A DNA stretch of 23,213 nt from a virus. Position 1 is the stretch's first letter. The number at the start of each line of letters is the position of its first letter. The notes beneath the pieces are model-generated. The model had not been told where the DNA came from, did not search any database, and saw nothing but the letters and a program-made list of their open reading frames with translations. This document shows positions 1 to 7,486 of this stretch, one piece after another. The position numbers and the translations under genes are program-made. The stretch lies in the IMG/VR virus record IMGVR_UViG_3300010354_000686, positions 1 to 23,213 of that record, one strand, 5' to 3'.

Positions 1-743
1 CCTGGAAAGTCTGGGCTTTCATAAACAGAATCGTAAACATTTGACCAATAGCAAAGTTCGTACTGAGCCTTGGTTATATCCGATATTGGATTTTTAAAAA
101 GACTTGATCCGGTCTTAGACGCAGTTTTCCATATTGTTCTCCAAGGCTCAGATCTAGCTATAGCCCTTATATCTTTTTGTTGGATCTTAGAGGCTAAAAC
201 GGTCATCTTTAAAAGCTCTTCAATGTCTCTTGTAGATATGTGCTCCTCAAGTTCCTCGACAGTCTTCCAAATTTTTTCACCAAATCTGTCTCTGACGCAC
301 TCGCTTAAAAGAGTAACGTTTATTCTATAAGCCTTTTGGTATTCAATGGTTTGAGCAAACATACAATGCCTGACTTCGCTTAATTCTTCAATTCTTTTTT
401 GTAGCGCATTGATAGTTGAATCTACCATTTGCAGACTTCTTGACTTAAACTTTAGTTTTGGTTTTTCGTTTATAAGTTTTTCTATGTCTTTTTGGCAAGT
501 CTTGAGTTCTTGTTCTTTCTCATTGGACCAAAGACCTCTGCTTATAAGTATGCTTTTTTCATCCTCTTCGGTTAAAAATCCATCCTTTTTTAGATCAGAC
601 TCAATGTTTTTAGTATAAAAAGATATCTCTGAAAACAAAGAACTAGTTGGCTCAAAATACTTTAAAAGCCTATCTTTGTATTTGAAATGAAAAAAGCCAG
701 AGACTATCTGGCGAAGTTTTTCTTCTTTTTCAGAATGAATCAT
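1..743 (-). CDS. Hypothetical tail-module protein, cut by the left window edge
   Basis: About 247 residues are readable from the ATG at 741-743 to the edge, with no stop, so the C-terminus lies outside the window. The start overlaps the stop of the upstream small membrane-protein gene as ATGA, typical of translational coupling. The product is charged and mostly helical, with Lys/Glu-rich stretches around residues 40-130 and a Trp/Tyr-rich segment near the visible end. No catalytic motif is visible. It follows a tail-tube-like gene, where many tailed phages place tail-assembly chaperones, but I see no slippery site to support that role. Codons 12-20 contain a terminator-like hairpin (690-712). 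Family not recognised; being a gene is well supported by the long open frame and coupling. Confidence 0.75.
   Translation of the reverse strand, partial: MIHSEKEEKLRQIVSGFFHFKYKDRLLKYFEPTSSLFSEISFYTKNIESDLKKDGFLTEEDEKSILISRGLWSNEKEQELKTCQKDIEKLINEKPKLKFKSRSLQMVDSTINALQKRIEELSEVRHCMFAQTIEYQKAYRINVTLLSECVRDRFGEKIWKTVEELEEHISTRDIEELLKMTVLASKIQQKDIRAIARSEPWRTIWKTASKTGSSLFKNPISDITKAQYELCYWSNVYDSVYESPDFP
690..712 (-). terminator. Terminator-like hairpin inside the 5' end of a CDS
   Basis: On the minus strand GCCAGA (712-707) pairs with TCTGGC (701-696) around a 5-nt loop and is followed at once by six T (695-690). This has the form of a Rho-independent terminator, but it lies within codons 12-20 of the partial leftmost gene. 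It could attenuate expression of that gene, or be fortuitous. Confidence 0.45.
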
Positions 744-865
744 TTAAAGAATGGAAGTTTGCCCTTGACCCAATTCCATACTGGGGTAAAAAATACCCCG
801 CCGGCGATAAATACTAAAACTAAAACTGCGGCAGTTCCAATAGTGGAATTTAAAAACTCTTGCAT
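740..865 (-). CDS. 41-residue single-pass membrane protein
   Basis: This short gene has an ATG at 863-865 preceded by AGGAAG about 6 nt upstream, and ends in TGA overlapping the next ATG. The product has a short polar N-terminus, one hydrophobic helix at about residues 9-27 (rich in Val, Leu, Ile, Ala and Gly), then a Trp-containing basic tail ending in Phe-Phe-Lys. That is the layout of a small inner-membrane protein. Its place between the tail-tube-like gene and the next tail gene would suit a holin-like or membrane-anchoring role, but length and topology alone do not show one. The coding sequence also contains a GGGGTA/TACCCC inverted repeat at 783-799. The gene is well supported; the function is unknown. 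Confidence 0.65.
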   Translation of the reverse strand: MQEFLNSTIGTAAVLVLVFIAGGVFFTPVWNWVKGKLPFFK

Positions 866-885
866 AATTTTCTTCCTGAGAATAA

Positions 886-911
886 ACACAGCAGAATTTC
901 TCCTGCTGTGT
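886..911 (-). terminator. Hairpin after the tail-tube-like gene
   Basis: A perfect 9-bp stem pairs 886-894 with 903-911 (arms ACACAGCAG and CTGCTGTGT) around an 8-nt loop, 7 nt beyond the stop of the tail-tube-like gene. On the minus strand it is followed by TTATTCTC, a weak T tract. It is probably a terminator or mRNA-stabilising hairpin, and partial read-through would feed the small membrane-protein gene. Confidence 0.6.
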
Positions 912-918
912 CTTAATA

Positions 919-2106
919 TTAAGCTATATCAAACTTTTCTGGAGATGGTGTTGGCGTTAGGTTTTCACCCTTACCAGGGTCAGTAAATCCCGCCAAGAAG
1001 TTTCCTTCTGAAGTACCTGTTCTTGTGACGGTGAAGAAGTTGAAGTTGCTATAGTTGTAGGTAACAGTTCTGTTGCCTCCACCGGCTTCTCCACCGCTTG
1101 AAGAAACAGAGGTAAGTCTGTTCTTTGATCCAAGATCTATTTGCACTCCGTCAGCCGTGATTAAGTAAATTACTTGATCTCGGATATTAGTCGCTTCTTC
1201 TCTTGCGTCTACAGTGTCGCCTTGGAGGTCTATGATCTCAATAGCGGTCGTGACTTCAACAGGGAAATCCATGTATCTGTGGTACGGCCCCTTCTTGCCA
1301 AGCTCGAACAGTTCTGTTCTGCCCATGTCTACGCTTACCTGTATGCTTTGAATGTGTGTACTGAAACCGTTAGTAGTAAAGTTGGTTCCTGCTAATCCTG
1401 AAGCATAGTTTAAAGTAACTTGACCAGAAGCATTAACACCTGGGATTTCTCTTGGTAAGTAGCAAACGGTGAGATCTGAAGCGCTTGATCCGGCGCCAAG
1501 TCTTAGATGCTGTCTTCTGCTTACGAAACCAGTTGGAGGAGCGGTTAGTAAGCTTGTTTCAGCTACACCGGTGTATGGCTGGAAAAGTCTTACGCTACCT
1601 GCGGTGTTAAAGGTTTGAGTGTTGTTATTCCAATACTTGTTGTTTCCAACGAAAGTAACGCTTTCTGTGAAGTTTCCATCGACAGGGAAGTTGAAGTTGA
1701 TGGCGCTGATAAACATGCCGCTTAAGAAGCACTGATGCGCTGAAGTAGCGCCGGTGGCAAAAGAAACAGTATCAGGCATGAAGTTGATGGCTATATTTGT
1801 TCTAGCGTTGGAGTATCTAGAAATAAGATTTGAGCCGCCTGCGTCTGATGCTAAGTGCTGGATTAGTGGAGTTCCGTCTAAAACTTTTTCTATAGTACAT
1901 TCGACGCTAGGAATATTTTCAATGTTAGAATATATATCTAGCTGACCGAGTTGGTATACTTGTTCTAGATCAAATGTGGTATCAACTGATACGCTTTGAA
2001 CACCTGAAACAGGTCGCATTAAATTACCTGCATGTAAACCAGTTCCTATACCTACGGTTTGTGCAGCATAGAAAAGTCTGTTGTTTGTATTAAATCTGTA
2101 TGCCAT
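919..2106 (-). CDS. Tail-tube-like / major tail structural protein
   Basis: A 395-residue protein lacking charged low-complexity stretches, rich in Gly, Ser, Thr, Asn and aromatics as in beta-rich virion proteins. The N-terminal 90 residues (a run ending in a Val-Gln-Ser-Val-Ser-Val strand, then a Phe-Asp-Leu-Glu-Gln stretch) read like phage tail-tube subunits, in which two sheets pack around the lumen. The gene sits after five neck genes and before presumed tail genes, the usual place for a tube or sheath gene. It has its own GTGTAT box 21 nt upstream of the ATG and a hairpin after its stop, so it is probably expressed strongly as its own unit. The Shine-Dalgarno site is weak (AAGAGAT). Tube is my preference; another abundant tail protein is possible. 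Confidence 0.5.
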   Translation of the reverse strand: MAYRFNTNNRLFYAAQTVGIGTGLHAGNLMRPVSGVQSVSVDTTFDLEQVYQLGQLDIYSNIENIPSVECTIEKVLDGTPLIQHLASDAGGSNLISRYSNARTNIAINFMPDTVSFATGATSAHQCFLSGMFISAINFNFPVDGNFTESVTFVGNNKYWNNNTQTFNTAGSVRLFQPYTGVAETSLLTAPPTGFVSRRQHLRLGAGSSASDLTVCYLPREIPGVNASGQVTLNYASGLAGTNFTTNGFSTHIQSIQVSVDMGRTELFELGKKGPYHRYMDFPVEVTTAIEIIDLQGDTVDAREEATNIRDQVIYLITADGVQIDLGSKNRLTSVSSSGGEAGGGNRTVTYNYSNFNFFTVTRTGTSEGNFLAGFTDPGKGENLTPTPSPEKFDIA

Positions 2107-2127
2107 GATATTTTATCTCTTTTTTGT

Positions 2128-2133
2128 ATACAC
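2128..2133 (-). promoter_or_regulatory. GTGTAT box of the tail-tube-like gene
   Basis: GTGTAT on the minus strand, 21 nt before the ATG. It lies in an imperfect inverted repeat (2126-2147, 8 of 9 arm positions matching), just inside the 29-nt gap after the preceding gene. Confidence 0.6.
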
Positions 2134-2135
2134 AA

Positions 2136-3068
2136 TTATGTGAATACTTCCAAATCAACAGTGACCCCTCCTCTGATCAAAGGGAGAGCTATAAAGGTGT
2201 CAACCTCGGAAGAATTATCAGTAAATCTAAGATTTTTCCAAAAATATTGTTCACATCTTTGATCTACAGATAATCTGTTTGGGTTTAATGATCCATCTAA
2301 ATTTAGTCCATAAAAGCCGCTTGCTGAAATTTTATTTGCGTCATAGGCTTTGACAGAAGAAGTTTGCAAAGAAACGCAGCAGTCCATTAAAAATTCATAA
2401 TGAGGAGTATCTTCAGTTACAATATCAAAAGATACTGTATATGTATCCATTCTTGTTGGGGCGCCTAGTTCGTAAGGTATACCGTAGGCTCGCTTTACAT
2501 CTATAAAGATTGCAGGTAAAAAGGCCTTGATTTCGTTTGGCATTTCATCATACCCTGATCCAGGAGGAGAATTTTGCCAGTTTTTTAGGTGTGCGTTAAA
2601 CAGCCTTCTATATTCAGAGCTGGTTGATGGGTATATAAATCCTGCTCTTTCTGAATGCGGACAAAACACATTGAGTCCTGATGGCTGTGGATTTGTAAAT
2701 ACAACCCCTCCTCTTGCGTAGTCTATATAATGATCGTATATTCCTCCATTTTTTTCTGGATAAAACACGCCTGAAACAAGTATTCCAGTAGGTGTTATCG
2801 GAGGAGTTCCATTGTCATATGTAGGCGTTTGAGATTCCCAAACCCAATCAGCGCTGTTGCCGGCCCAAAATCTAAAATTAGAATACTGTGGATCATAAGC
2901 AGGTCTTAATTGAGAAAAATCATTTCCGTAATAACCGTAAGTGCCCGTGGACATATTGTAATACCCACCTGCATTTATCAAAGCTTGCGCCAAGTGGGCC
3001 ATTACGTTCTCTCTTATGAGAGATCTTGTTGTTAACTGTCCGAAATATTTTATATCTCTAAATAGCAT
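2136..3068 (-). CDS. Neck / tail-completion structural protein candidate
   Basis: A 310-residue protein rich in Tyr, Trp, Pro, Asn and Gly, with no transmembrane helix or catalytic motif. Residues about 70-130 carry a Trp-Val-Trp-Glu-Ser stretch, then an ISG-like turn and a Phe-Tyr-Pro segment leading to His-Tyr-Ile-Asp-Tyr. I recognise this pattern only loosely from phage neck-region proteins. It starts directly after the stop of the preceding gene and is the last of the five-gene run from 5777, so it is probably co-transcribed with the connector genes. A role as neck or tail-terminator protein is inferred from position. It could instead be an accessory virion protein. Confidence 0.45.
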   Translation of the reverse strand: MLFRDIKYFGQLTTRSLIRENVMAHLAQALINAGGYYNMSTGTYGYYGNDFSQLRPAYDPQYSNFRFWAGNSADWVWESQTPTYDNGTPPITPTGILVSGVFYPEKNGGIYDHYIDYARGGVVFTNPQPSGLNVFCPHSERAGFIYPSTSSEYRRLFNAHLKNWQNSPPGSGYDEMPNEIKAFLPAIFIDVKRAYGIPYELGAPTRMDTYTVSFDIVTEDTPHYEFLMDCCVSLQTSSVKAYDANKISASGFYGLNLDGSLNPNRLSVDQRCEQYFWKNLRFTDNSSEVDTFIALPLIRGGVTVDLEVFT

Positions 3069-4238
3069 TTAGAACTTGCCTGTTGTTTCTTTTCTTATCT
3101 TATCGACTAAATATTGACCAATGCTTGAATATTGAAATTTAATTGCTTCCCTCTCCAATACCTTGATAACAGATGAAGTAAATTCTTGGGACTTCCCTGC
3201 CTCAGCTAGAACCTCTCTGATATAGTTTCTGCCGCCGGTTCTTAAATTTTCAAACAACTCTAAATCTTCTTTTGATACTCCGCTTGGTGATTTTTTTGTA
3301 TCTTGGATTAATTTTATCGCATCTCCGATATCAGAAAAAAATTGAAGCCTTTTTCGTTTTTTTCTTAAGTTTTTTCTAGCATATCTAGCTGTGTCTGTGT
3401 CTCTTTTTTGCTTGGTTCTTCTGAGACATCTGCGTATTACTCTGGGGTCTTTGGCGGCTAATATTATATTAGGTATGTTCTCTACTACAACGGTCTGTAT
3501 CACATCGTCAAAACTTGGCTCAGGTCTCCATTCGTTTGGTTCGTAGTCTCCGCCTTTTCTCATTATGTGCGATCCTGTGCGGCTGTACTCTACAAAGTCT
3601 CGTGGAGCTTCCCCAGCCCCTGGAAAAACGCTGTATCCATTAACTTTTGTTTCTCCGGTATTAGCTTCGTATAACCAATTTCTTCTTCTGCCTTTGCTTG
3701 TTTGACCCTTCCCTATTCTGAAAGAGGAAAAGTCATAAGCTTTATTAACAATCCTATCCATATAGGCTTTTATATTTGAAGGTAAAAGCCTTGACGCAGA
3801 TTTTTGCCCAACTATTGATTTTAGGTTTTTTAACGCAGATTTATTTAGTTTACTTCCACCACAAGCGTTTACGTTAATTTTAATAGATCTCTCTAAAAAT
3901 TTTTTTAGTTTTGTTATGGTGATTCTGTCTGGAACACCCAACGCTCCTCTGTATTCTTTATTTTCATAAAAATTTATGTTTGGCTGTTCTACTATCTTAG
4001 GTATAAGTTTTGACTTAATATAAGATGCGGCAGCTCTTGTCATTTCCCCGCCACAACTTTCACATAAATTATCTAGCAAAGCTTCTCTTACTGCATCAGC
4101 CAAAGCGTCGGCTAATCTTGAAACCACGACCCCGCTATTAGTAAATGATATGTATTGTGATACTTCTATCTTAAGGTTGGCTTTGGAGGATCTTTGCGGA
4201 CCACCAGGGTTTCCAGGTTTGAATCTTTGATCAGCCAT
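3069..4238 (-). CDS. Basic neck-module protein, function unknown
   Basis: 389 residues, strongly basic, with Arg/Lys-rich clusters around residues 275-310. The N-terminus is Pro/Gly-rich and polar. A CxxC pair occurs near residue 60 and one further Cys near residue 124, too few for a clear zinc ribbon. The start has a good Shine-Dalgarno site (GAAAGG) 6-7 nt before the ATG. It lies between a head-closure candidate and a neck candidate and probably shares their transcript. The basic character would suit DNA or RNA contact in the head-tail connector, or a minor capsid protein, but no family is recognised. Confidence 0.4.
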   Translation of the reverse strand: MADQRFKPGNPGGPQRSSKANLKIEVSQYISFTNSGVVVSRLADALADAVREALLDNLCESCGGEMTRAAASYIKSKLIPKIVEQPNINFYENKEYRGALGVPDRITITKLKKFLERSIKINVNACGGSKLNKSALKNLKSIVGQKSASRLLPSNIKAYMDRIVNKAYDFSSFRIGKGQTSKGRRRNWLYEANTGETKVNGYSVFPGAGEAPRDFVEYSRTGSHIMRKGGDYEPNEWRPEPSFDDVIQTVVVENIPNIILAAKDPRVIRRCLRRTKQKRDTDTARYARKNLRKKRKRLQFFSDIGDAIKLIQDTKKSPSGVSKEDLELFENLRTGGRNYIREVLAEAGKSQEFTSSVIKVLEREAIKFQYSSIGQYLVDKIRKETTGKF

Positions 4239-4249
4239 TTAAGCCTTTC

Positions 4250-4774
4250 TCATATATCTATCCAATATGATATACAATTTACATCTTCACCAAGTCCGTA
4301 AGACATAGGGGGTTTTATCATTTTTGATTTAAATGATTTAGAAGATCCGTAATAAAATGTTGCATGCGATGCTCTTAGAAGATCTGGTATATATTTTTTA
4401 TCGCAAACAAACTTCCAAATGTTTTGAGATTTTTGAGCGGAACCAATCTCTAAAAATTCCTTCATGGCATCGCTTCTTGCTCCATATACTCTGCCTTCAA
4501 TGATTTTCGTGCTTTGTGCTTGATAATATCCTGTCGCAGCGCCACCAAAAGCTGTCTCATTATATGTTGGTATTGAGTTAGGAGAAGTCAAACCTCCTGC
4601 AGGAGGCATGAATCTTGGCTTTGAGCTTACAGAATCATTCATTATGGTGTTTGAGGTTCTAATGTCTAAGTTAAATGTTAGTTCACAAGGAACACCAACT
4701 CCTCCGCTTGCTGCAGTTAGCGCTTGCGAAGCTTCTTTCCATGCTGACTTGACAGAATCTGGTACATAACTCAA
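4250..4774 (-). CDS. Head-closure (stopper)-like connector protein
   Basis: 174 residues. I chose TTG at 4774 because AGGAG lies 6 nt upstream, inside the last codons of the preceding gene; the nearby ATG at 4767 is in another frame. Residues 27-40 include a Pro-Cys-Glu-Leu-Thr-Phe strand, followed by a central 'IxGRVYG' strand and a C-terminal strand after a CDKK turn. This arrangement resembles Hendrix-type head-closure proteins of siphoviruses and myoviruses, small beta-rich proteins that stack under the connector. Its position right after the gp6-like adaptor gene fits head-tail joining. Assignment rests mostly on synteny. Confidence 0.4.
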   Translation of the reverse strand: MSYVPDSVKSAWKEASQALTAASGGVGVPCELTFNLDIRTSNTIMNDSVSSKPRFMPPAGGLTSPNSIPTYNETAFGGAATGYYQAQSTKIIEGRVYGARSDAMKEFLEIGSAQKSQNIWKFVCDKKYIPDLLRASHATFYYGSSKSFKSKMIKPPMSYGLGEDVNCISYWIDI

Positions 4775-4776
4775 AT

Positions 4777-5295
4777 TTATCTCCTAGCTGGTCCGTACTC
4801 TGGGTAATAGGTGAAGTTAGTTGTTGTGTAACCCAAATCTGCGCTCTCGTAAGGTCCGAGTATTGCTCTTCCTGCAAATTTGTTTCCTTTTTCCCATTCC
4901 CAAAGAGACTTTTGGTAATTGTCTAAGAACATCTTCATGACATCCTGCTTGCCTTTTAGTGCAGCTGTTCCGTCATAAGAGGTTAAGTCGTCTTTTATTC
5001 TAATGCCGTATTTTGCCATGTCTTTTCTTGCCTCAGACATGCTAAGTATAACAGCAGCCTTGAGTACGAATAAGTTTGACAAGCCTTGATTTGAAGTATC
5101 AGCCTCTGGATCAGGATCTATAGTCAAGCTTGATAAACTAACCTTATAGCCGTTAGCTAGTGTCGTTTCCGCTAAAACAGCCTGTGCGCCAAGTATGATA
5201 AACTGATTCAATGAATTGGAATCATATGTTTGTGGCGAAGAAACGTCACCTATATAATATCTTAAGCTGGTCACAAGGTTGTTGTATGTTGCCAT
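4777..5295 (-). CDS. Head-tail adaptor (connector, gp6-like)
   Basis: 172 residues, mostly helical. The N-terminal segment (Tyr-Asn-Asn-Leu-Val-Thr, then an 'IGD' turn, then 'DSNSLNQFI') matches the usual start of head-tail adaptor proteins that form a dodecameric ring under the portal: a short helix, an acidic turn, then a long helix. Middle helices carry a KDD basic/acidic stretch. The Pro-Glu-Tyr-Gly-Pro-Ala-Arg-Arg end is a flexible tail. The ATG overlaps the stop of the upstream gene by one base (TAATG), and GAGG lies about 7 nt upstream. Position two genes after the capsid gene is where such adaptors are expected. Confidence 0.55.
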   Translation of the reverse strand: MATYNNLVTSLRYYIGDVSSPQTYDSNSLNQFIILGAQAVLAETTLANGYKVSLSSLTIDPDPEADTSNQGLSNLFVLKAAVILSMSEARKDMAKYGIRIKDDLTSYDGTAALKGKQDVMKMFLDNYQKSLWEWEKGNKFAGRAILGPYESADLGYTTTNFTYYPEYGPARR

Positions 5296-5777
5296 TATAA
5301 AGCCTCAGATGCTGCGTGCTGACCATATACGTATACTGTCTGTGACTGAGCTGGAGCTGTTATAGCCCAAGCATTTCTAATTGGAGATAGACCAGGCCCG
5401 CCAAACTCTATGCTTTGACCGCCGCTAAGTGGTATTCCAACGCCAGTACTCATATAATTAAAGCCTGTTCCAACAGCATTTATACCTACCCAAACAACGT
5501 GCTTGTTTACAGGCGCATAGTTTAGTACGGTTAATTTTTCCATTGGAGCTAAAGATCCGGTTTCGTTAGAGAAAATAAAAGCACCAGTTGCAGCTACGTT
5601 TGTACCTGTAGCAAATGGCACTTTGGATATAAAAATACCAAAATTGGTTCCGCTAGGCGACTCAGCAACAGAACCTTCTTGTCCATATTGCATTGACTGC
5701 TGAACCAGTGGTCCATAGCCTATGAAAGCTCTTGTTGATGTTGGTACTGCGTTAGATGATGTGTATGCCAAAGCCAT
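5295..5777 (-). CDS. Small beta-rich virion protein (head decoration or fibre candidate)
   Basis: 160 residues from the ATG at 5775-5777. The frame stays open further upstream, but only by running through the capsid gene's terminator and end, so the internal ATG is preferred. The product is rich in Gly, Ser, Thr and Ala with alternating hydrophobics, ending in strands such as 'TVYVYG'. No catalytic motif is visible. There is no Shine-Dalgarno site: a GTGTAT box lies just 8 nt upstream of the ATG, so this looks like a leaderless transcript. It heads the five-gene neck run (5777 to 2136). A head decoration, fibre or neck role fits the position; the exact family is not recognised. Confidence 0.6.
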   Translation of the reverse strand: MALAYTSSNAVPTSTRAFIGYGPLVQQSMQYGQEGSVAESPSGTNFGIFISKVPFATGTNVAATGAFIFSNETGSLAPMEKLTVLNYAPVNKHVVWVGINAVGTGFNYMSTGVGIPLSGGQSIEFGGPGLSPIRNAWAITAPAQSQTVYVYGQHAASEAL

Positions 5778-5785
5778 ATTTTTAA

Positions 5786-5791
5786 ATACAC
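5786..5791 (-). promoter_or_regulatory. GTGTAT box of the neck operon (leaderless type)
   Basis: GTGTAT on the minus strand, 8 nt before the ATG, with no Shine-Dalgarno site between. It lies in the T-rich tail of the capsid-gene terminator, so terminator, promoter and start codon fit within about 45 nt. Confidence 0.6.
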
Positions 5792-5820
5792 AAAACAAAA
5801 GCCCCCGAAAAACGGGGGCT
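5792..5820 (-). terminator. Rho-independent terminator of the major capsid gene
   Basis: Perfect 8-bp GC-rich stem AGCCCCCG/CGGGGGCT (800-807 with 813-820), 5-nt loop, followed on the minus strand by TTTTGTTTTG. It lies 23 nt after the capsid stop and is the clearest terminator in the window. It caps the capsid transcript and separates it from the neck operon. Confidence 0.9.
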
Positions 5821-5842
5821 TCTGCTTGAAGATTTTTTGTTT

Positions 5843-6904
5843 TTAGAACGAACCGGCTAGTACGTGTCGTACATCTAGCACAGCCCATCCACCTTCCATT
5901 GATCCGTAGAACCCAACTAGACCGTGTCTATGTAGATTCTCGTCTTCGGTGATCTCAATCTCTTGGCTGACTGGATGGATGAAGCACTTGTCTGGCTGAG
6001 TTAGATCAAGCCCTATAACTAGTTCTTCATCAGAGCTTGGACCAAGCGATCCGCCTAAGGTGCTGCTGTAGTATAACTGATACTCTTGACCAACACCAAG
6101 CTCATCAAGGTCGTGGAAGTTTACACCGTACATACCTCTGACGGCGCCTTCTTCGCTTCTTTGGATTTGAGTTCTGATATCGTCAGATATTAGACCAATA
6201 CCCCAGCTTGACATGTCTTCAAAAGCCTCTGGCGACATGTACAGATCAGTCATCTTTCTTCGAGCCACGCTGGTGGAGTTACCGCCACCGTTTCTACGAA
6301 CGACGGTCTTCATTAAGCTGATGAGCTTTGGAGTGAAGGCTCCAGCGGCAGCATCAGCATCGTATGCAAGTATTCCGCGTCCCTTAGCCGCCGAAAGAAT
6401 GGTCTGCCATCCGTCGTCGTTGTTCTTCTTTACGAATGACATGTTGAGAACTTCAATCATTCTTCTGAGAACATCGTATCTAGCGTGCTTTAAGAAGCGT
6501 CTAGTGCAGTCGATTGAGCTTCCAATCGCGTAAGTATTCAACTGAATGTAATCAGCCTCTACTCTTCGCATTGGTATCTTGCCGTGATCAGGGATCACGT
6601 AAGCGACGTGCTCTTTCTCGCTACCTGGAGCAAGGAGATCGAGTGGGATTCTAAGATCGGTGGTTTCAGTAAAGTCTTCGGTTACGAAGATATCTGAAAC
6701 GATATCGCCATCAAGAATACCCTCTCTGATTGGGCCGTCAACAGCTTGAGTATAGCTGTTTAGGGCTGTTGCTATGCCTTTTGCTATTTGGGCTTGGGCC
6801 TTCATAGCGACGAGTTTATCGTTGCTACCAGCTGAGACAAGTAATTCTTTTGCCTCTGATGTTAGCTCGTTTGATTCTACGCTTGATTGTATTGAGTTAT
6901 TCAT
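5843..6904 (-). CDS. Major capsid protein, HK97 fold
   Basis: 353 residues. A helical, charged N-terminal region (about residues 1-60) is followed by the core: the 'GILDGDIVSDIF' segment near 61-72, a 'PLDLLAPG' stretch, an extended E-loop-like region, 'NNDDGW' near residue 160, then 'RRNGGGNSTS' near 205, and a compact C-terminal P/A-domain. I recognise this pattern from HK97-fold capsid proteins of uncultured tailed phages. Position agrees: after portal, protease/scaffold and decoration genes and before connectors. It has its own terminator and a TATAAATA box 20 nt before the ATG, so it is an independent, presumably highly expressed unit. The local sequence is less AT-biased than its neighbours, as is common for abundant proteins. 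The start has AGGTAGG about 10 nt upstream. Confidence 0.88.
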   Translation of the reverse strand: MNNSIQSSVESNELTSEAKELLVSAGSNDKLVAMKAQAQIAKGIATALNSYTQAVDGPIREGILDGDIVSDIFVTEDFTETTDLRIPLDLLAPGSEKEHVAYVIPDHGKIPMRRVEADYIQLNTYAIGSSIDCTRRFLKHARYDVLRRMIEVLNMSFVKKNNDDGWQTILSAAKGRGILAYDADAAAGAFTPKLISLMKTVVRRNGGGNSTSVARRKMTDLYMSPEAFEDMSSWGIGLISDDIRTQIQRSEEGAVRGMYGVNFHDLDELGVGQEYQLYYSSTLGGSLGPSSDEELVIGLDLTQPDKCFIHPVSQEIEITEDENLHRHGLVGFYGSMEGGWAVLDVRHVLAGSF

Positions 6905-6924
6905 TTTGTGTGTGCCTACCTTTT

Positions 6925-6932
6925 TATTTATA
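6925..6932 (-). promoter_or_regulatory. TATAAATA box of the capsid gene
   Basis: The 8-mer TATAAATA on the minus strand is identical to the T4 late-promoter consensus. It lies 20 nt before the capsid ATG and overlaps the stop codon of the decoration gene. It occupies the place that GTGTAT boxes hold at neighbouring genes. Confidence 0.5.
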
Positions 6933-7440
6933 GATCTACATAAACCTTAGCGTAGCCATCTTCATCTGGTAACGATAGGAACTTACCTATCTCGAAAGCT
7001 AGAGTGCTGTTAGCCGCACCCCAAGTGCCGGTTTGTACGCCGCTGTTTGGTGTGATGTAACCAGAGGTTCCAAGATAAGCTGGCGCACCAACTCTAATGG
7101 TAGAGGTTGGATAGATCATGTTGGTGACAACATATCCTTTTCTTAGAACGGTTACCTTATCGCCAACCTGAGCTTCACTCTTGTATGGGTTAAGAGTCTG
7201 TCTGGTGAGGTCGATATTTACGACATCATTCATAAGAACTCCTATTGGTCTAGCTCCTGTTGGATTTAGACCATACCAAACTTGGTTGGCGGCTTGATCC
7301 ATACCAGCTCCAGAAGGTCCTGTTGCGGTATTGCCTGTTGGAACAACTATACCGCCTCGTGATGAACCGTAAGCCCATCCTGTGGCGGCGAAGAACGAAA
7401 TGTCTTCATCTACTATGTTTCTATCTGGTTTTAGTGCCAT
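6928..7440 (-). CDS. Capsid decoration protein
   Basis: 170 residues. The C-terminal two thirds carry the strand pattern of trimeric decoration proteins: 'GDKVTVLRKGYVVT', an 'RVGAPAYLG' segment, 'GYITP', and a closing 'GKFLS' strand followed by 'YAKVYVDL'. These proteins bind the outside of HK97-fold capsids at three-fold sites and stabilise the expanded head. The N-terminal 60 residues are Gly/Ala-rich and flexible. The gene lies directly upstream of the major capsid gene, the usual arrangement. Translation signals are good (AAAGG 7 nt before ATG) and a GTGTAT box lies 19 nt upstream. Family inferred from strand pattern and synteny. Confidence 0.65.
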   Translation of the reverse strand: MALKPDRNIVDEDISFFAATGWAYGSSRGGIVVPTGNTATGPSGAGMDQAANQVWYGLNPTGARPIGVLMNDVVNIDLTRQTLNPYKSEAQVGDKVTVLRKGYVVTNMIYPTSTIRVGAPAYLGTSGYITPNSGVQTGTWGAANSTLAFEIGKFLSLPDEDGYAKVYVDL

Positions 7441-7459
7441 TTTTTTACCTTTGTTTTTT

Positions 7460-7465
7460 ATACAC
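7460..7465 (-). promoter_or_regulatory. GTGTAT box of the decoration gene
   Basis: GTGTAT continuing as GTGTATAAAAA on the minus strand, 19 nt before the ATG, with a Shine-Dalgarno site (AAAGG) between. The 46-nt gap also holds an AT-only palindrome at 7475-7488. Confidence 0.6.
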
Positions 7466-7486
7466 TCTTTTTACAATTTAATTAAA

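Noticed and set aside
70-986. Plus-strand open frames opposite the leftmost genes
   Set aside because: They mirror real minus-strand genes, have no ribosome sites, and their products are low-complexity Ser/Phe-rich strings.
4683-4877. Minus-strand 64-codon frame across the connector gene junction
   Set aside because: It overlaps two well-supported genes in another frame and has no start signal.
5778-5888. N-terminal extension of the neck-operon first gene
   Set aside because: It would translate through the capsid gene's terminator and overlap its end; the internal ATG has a promoter box at the right distance.
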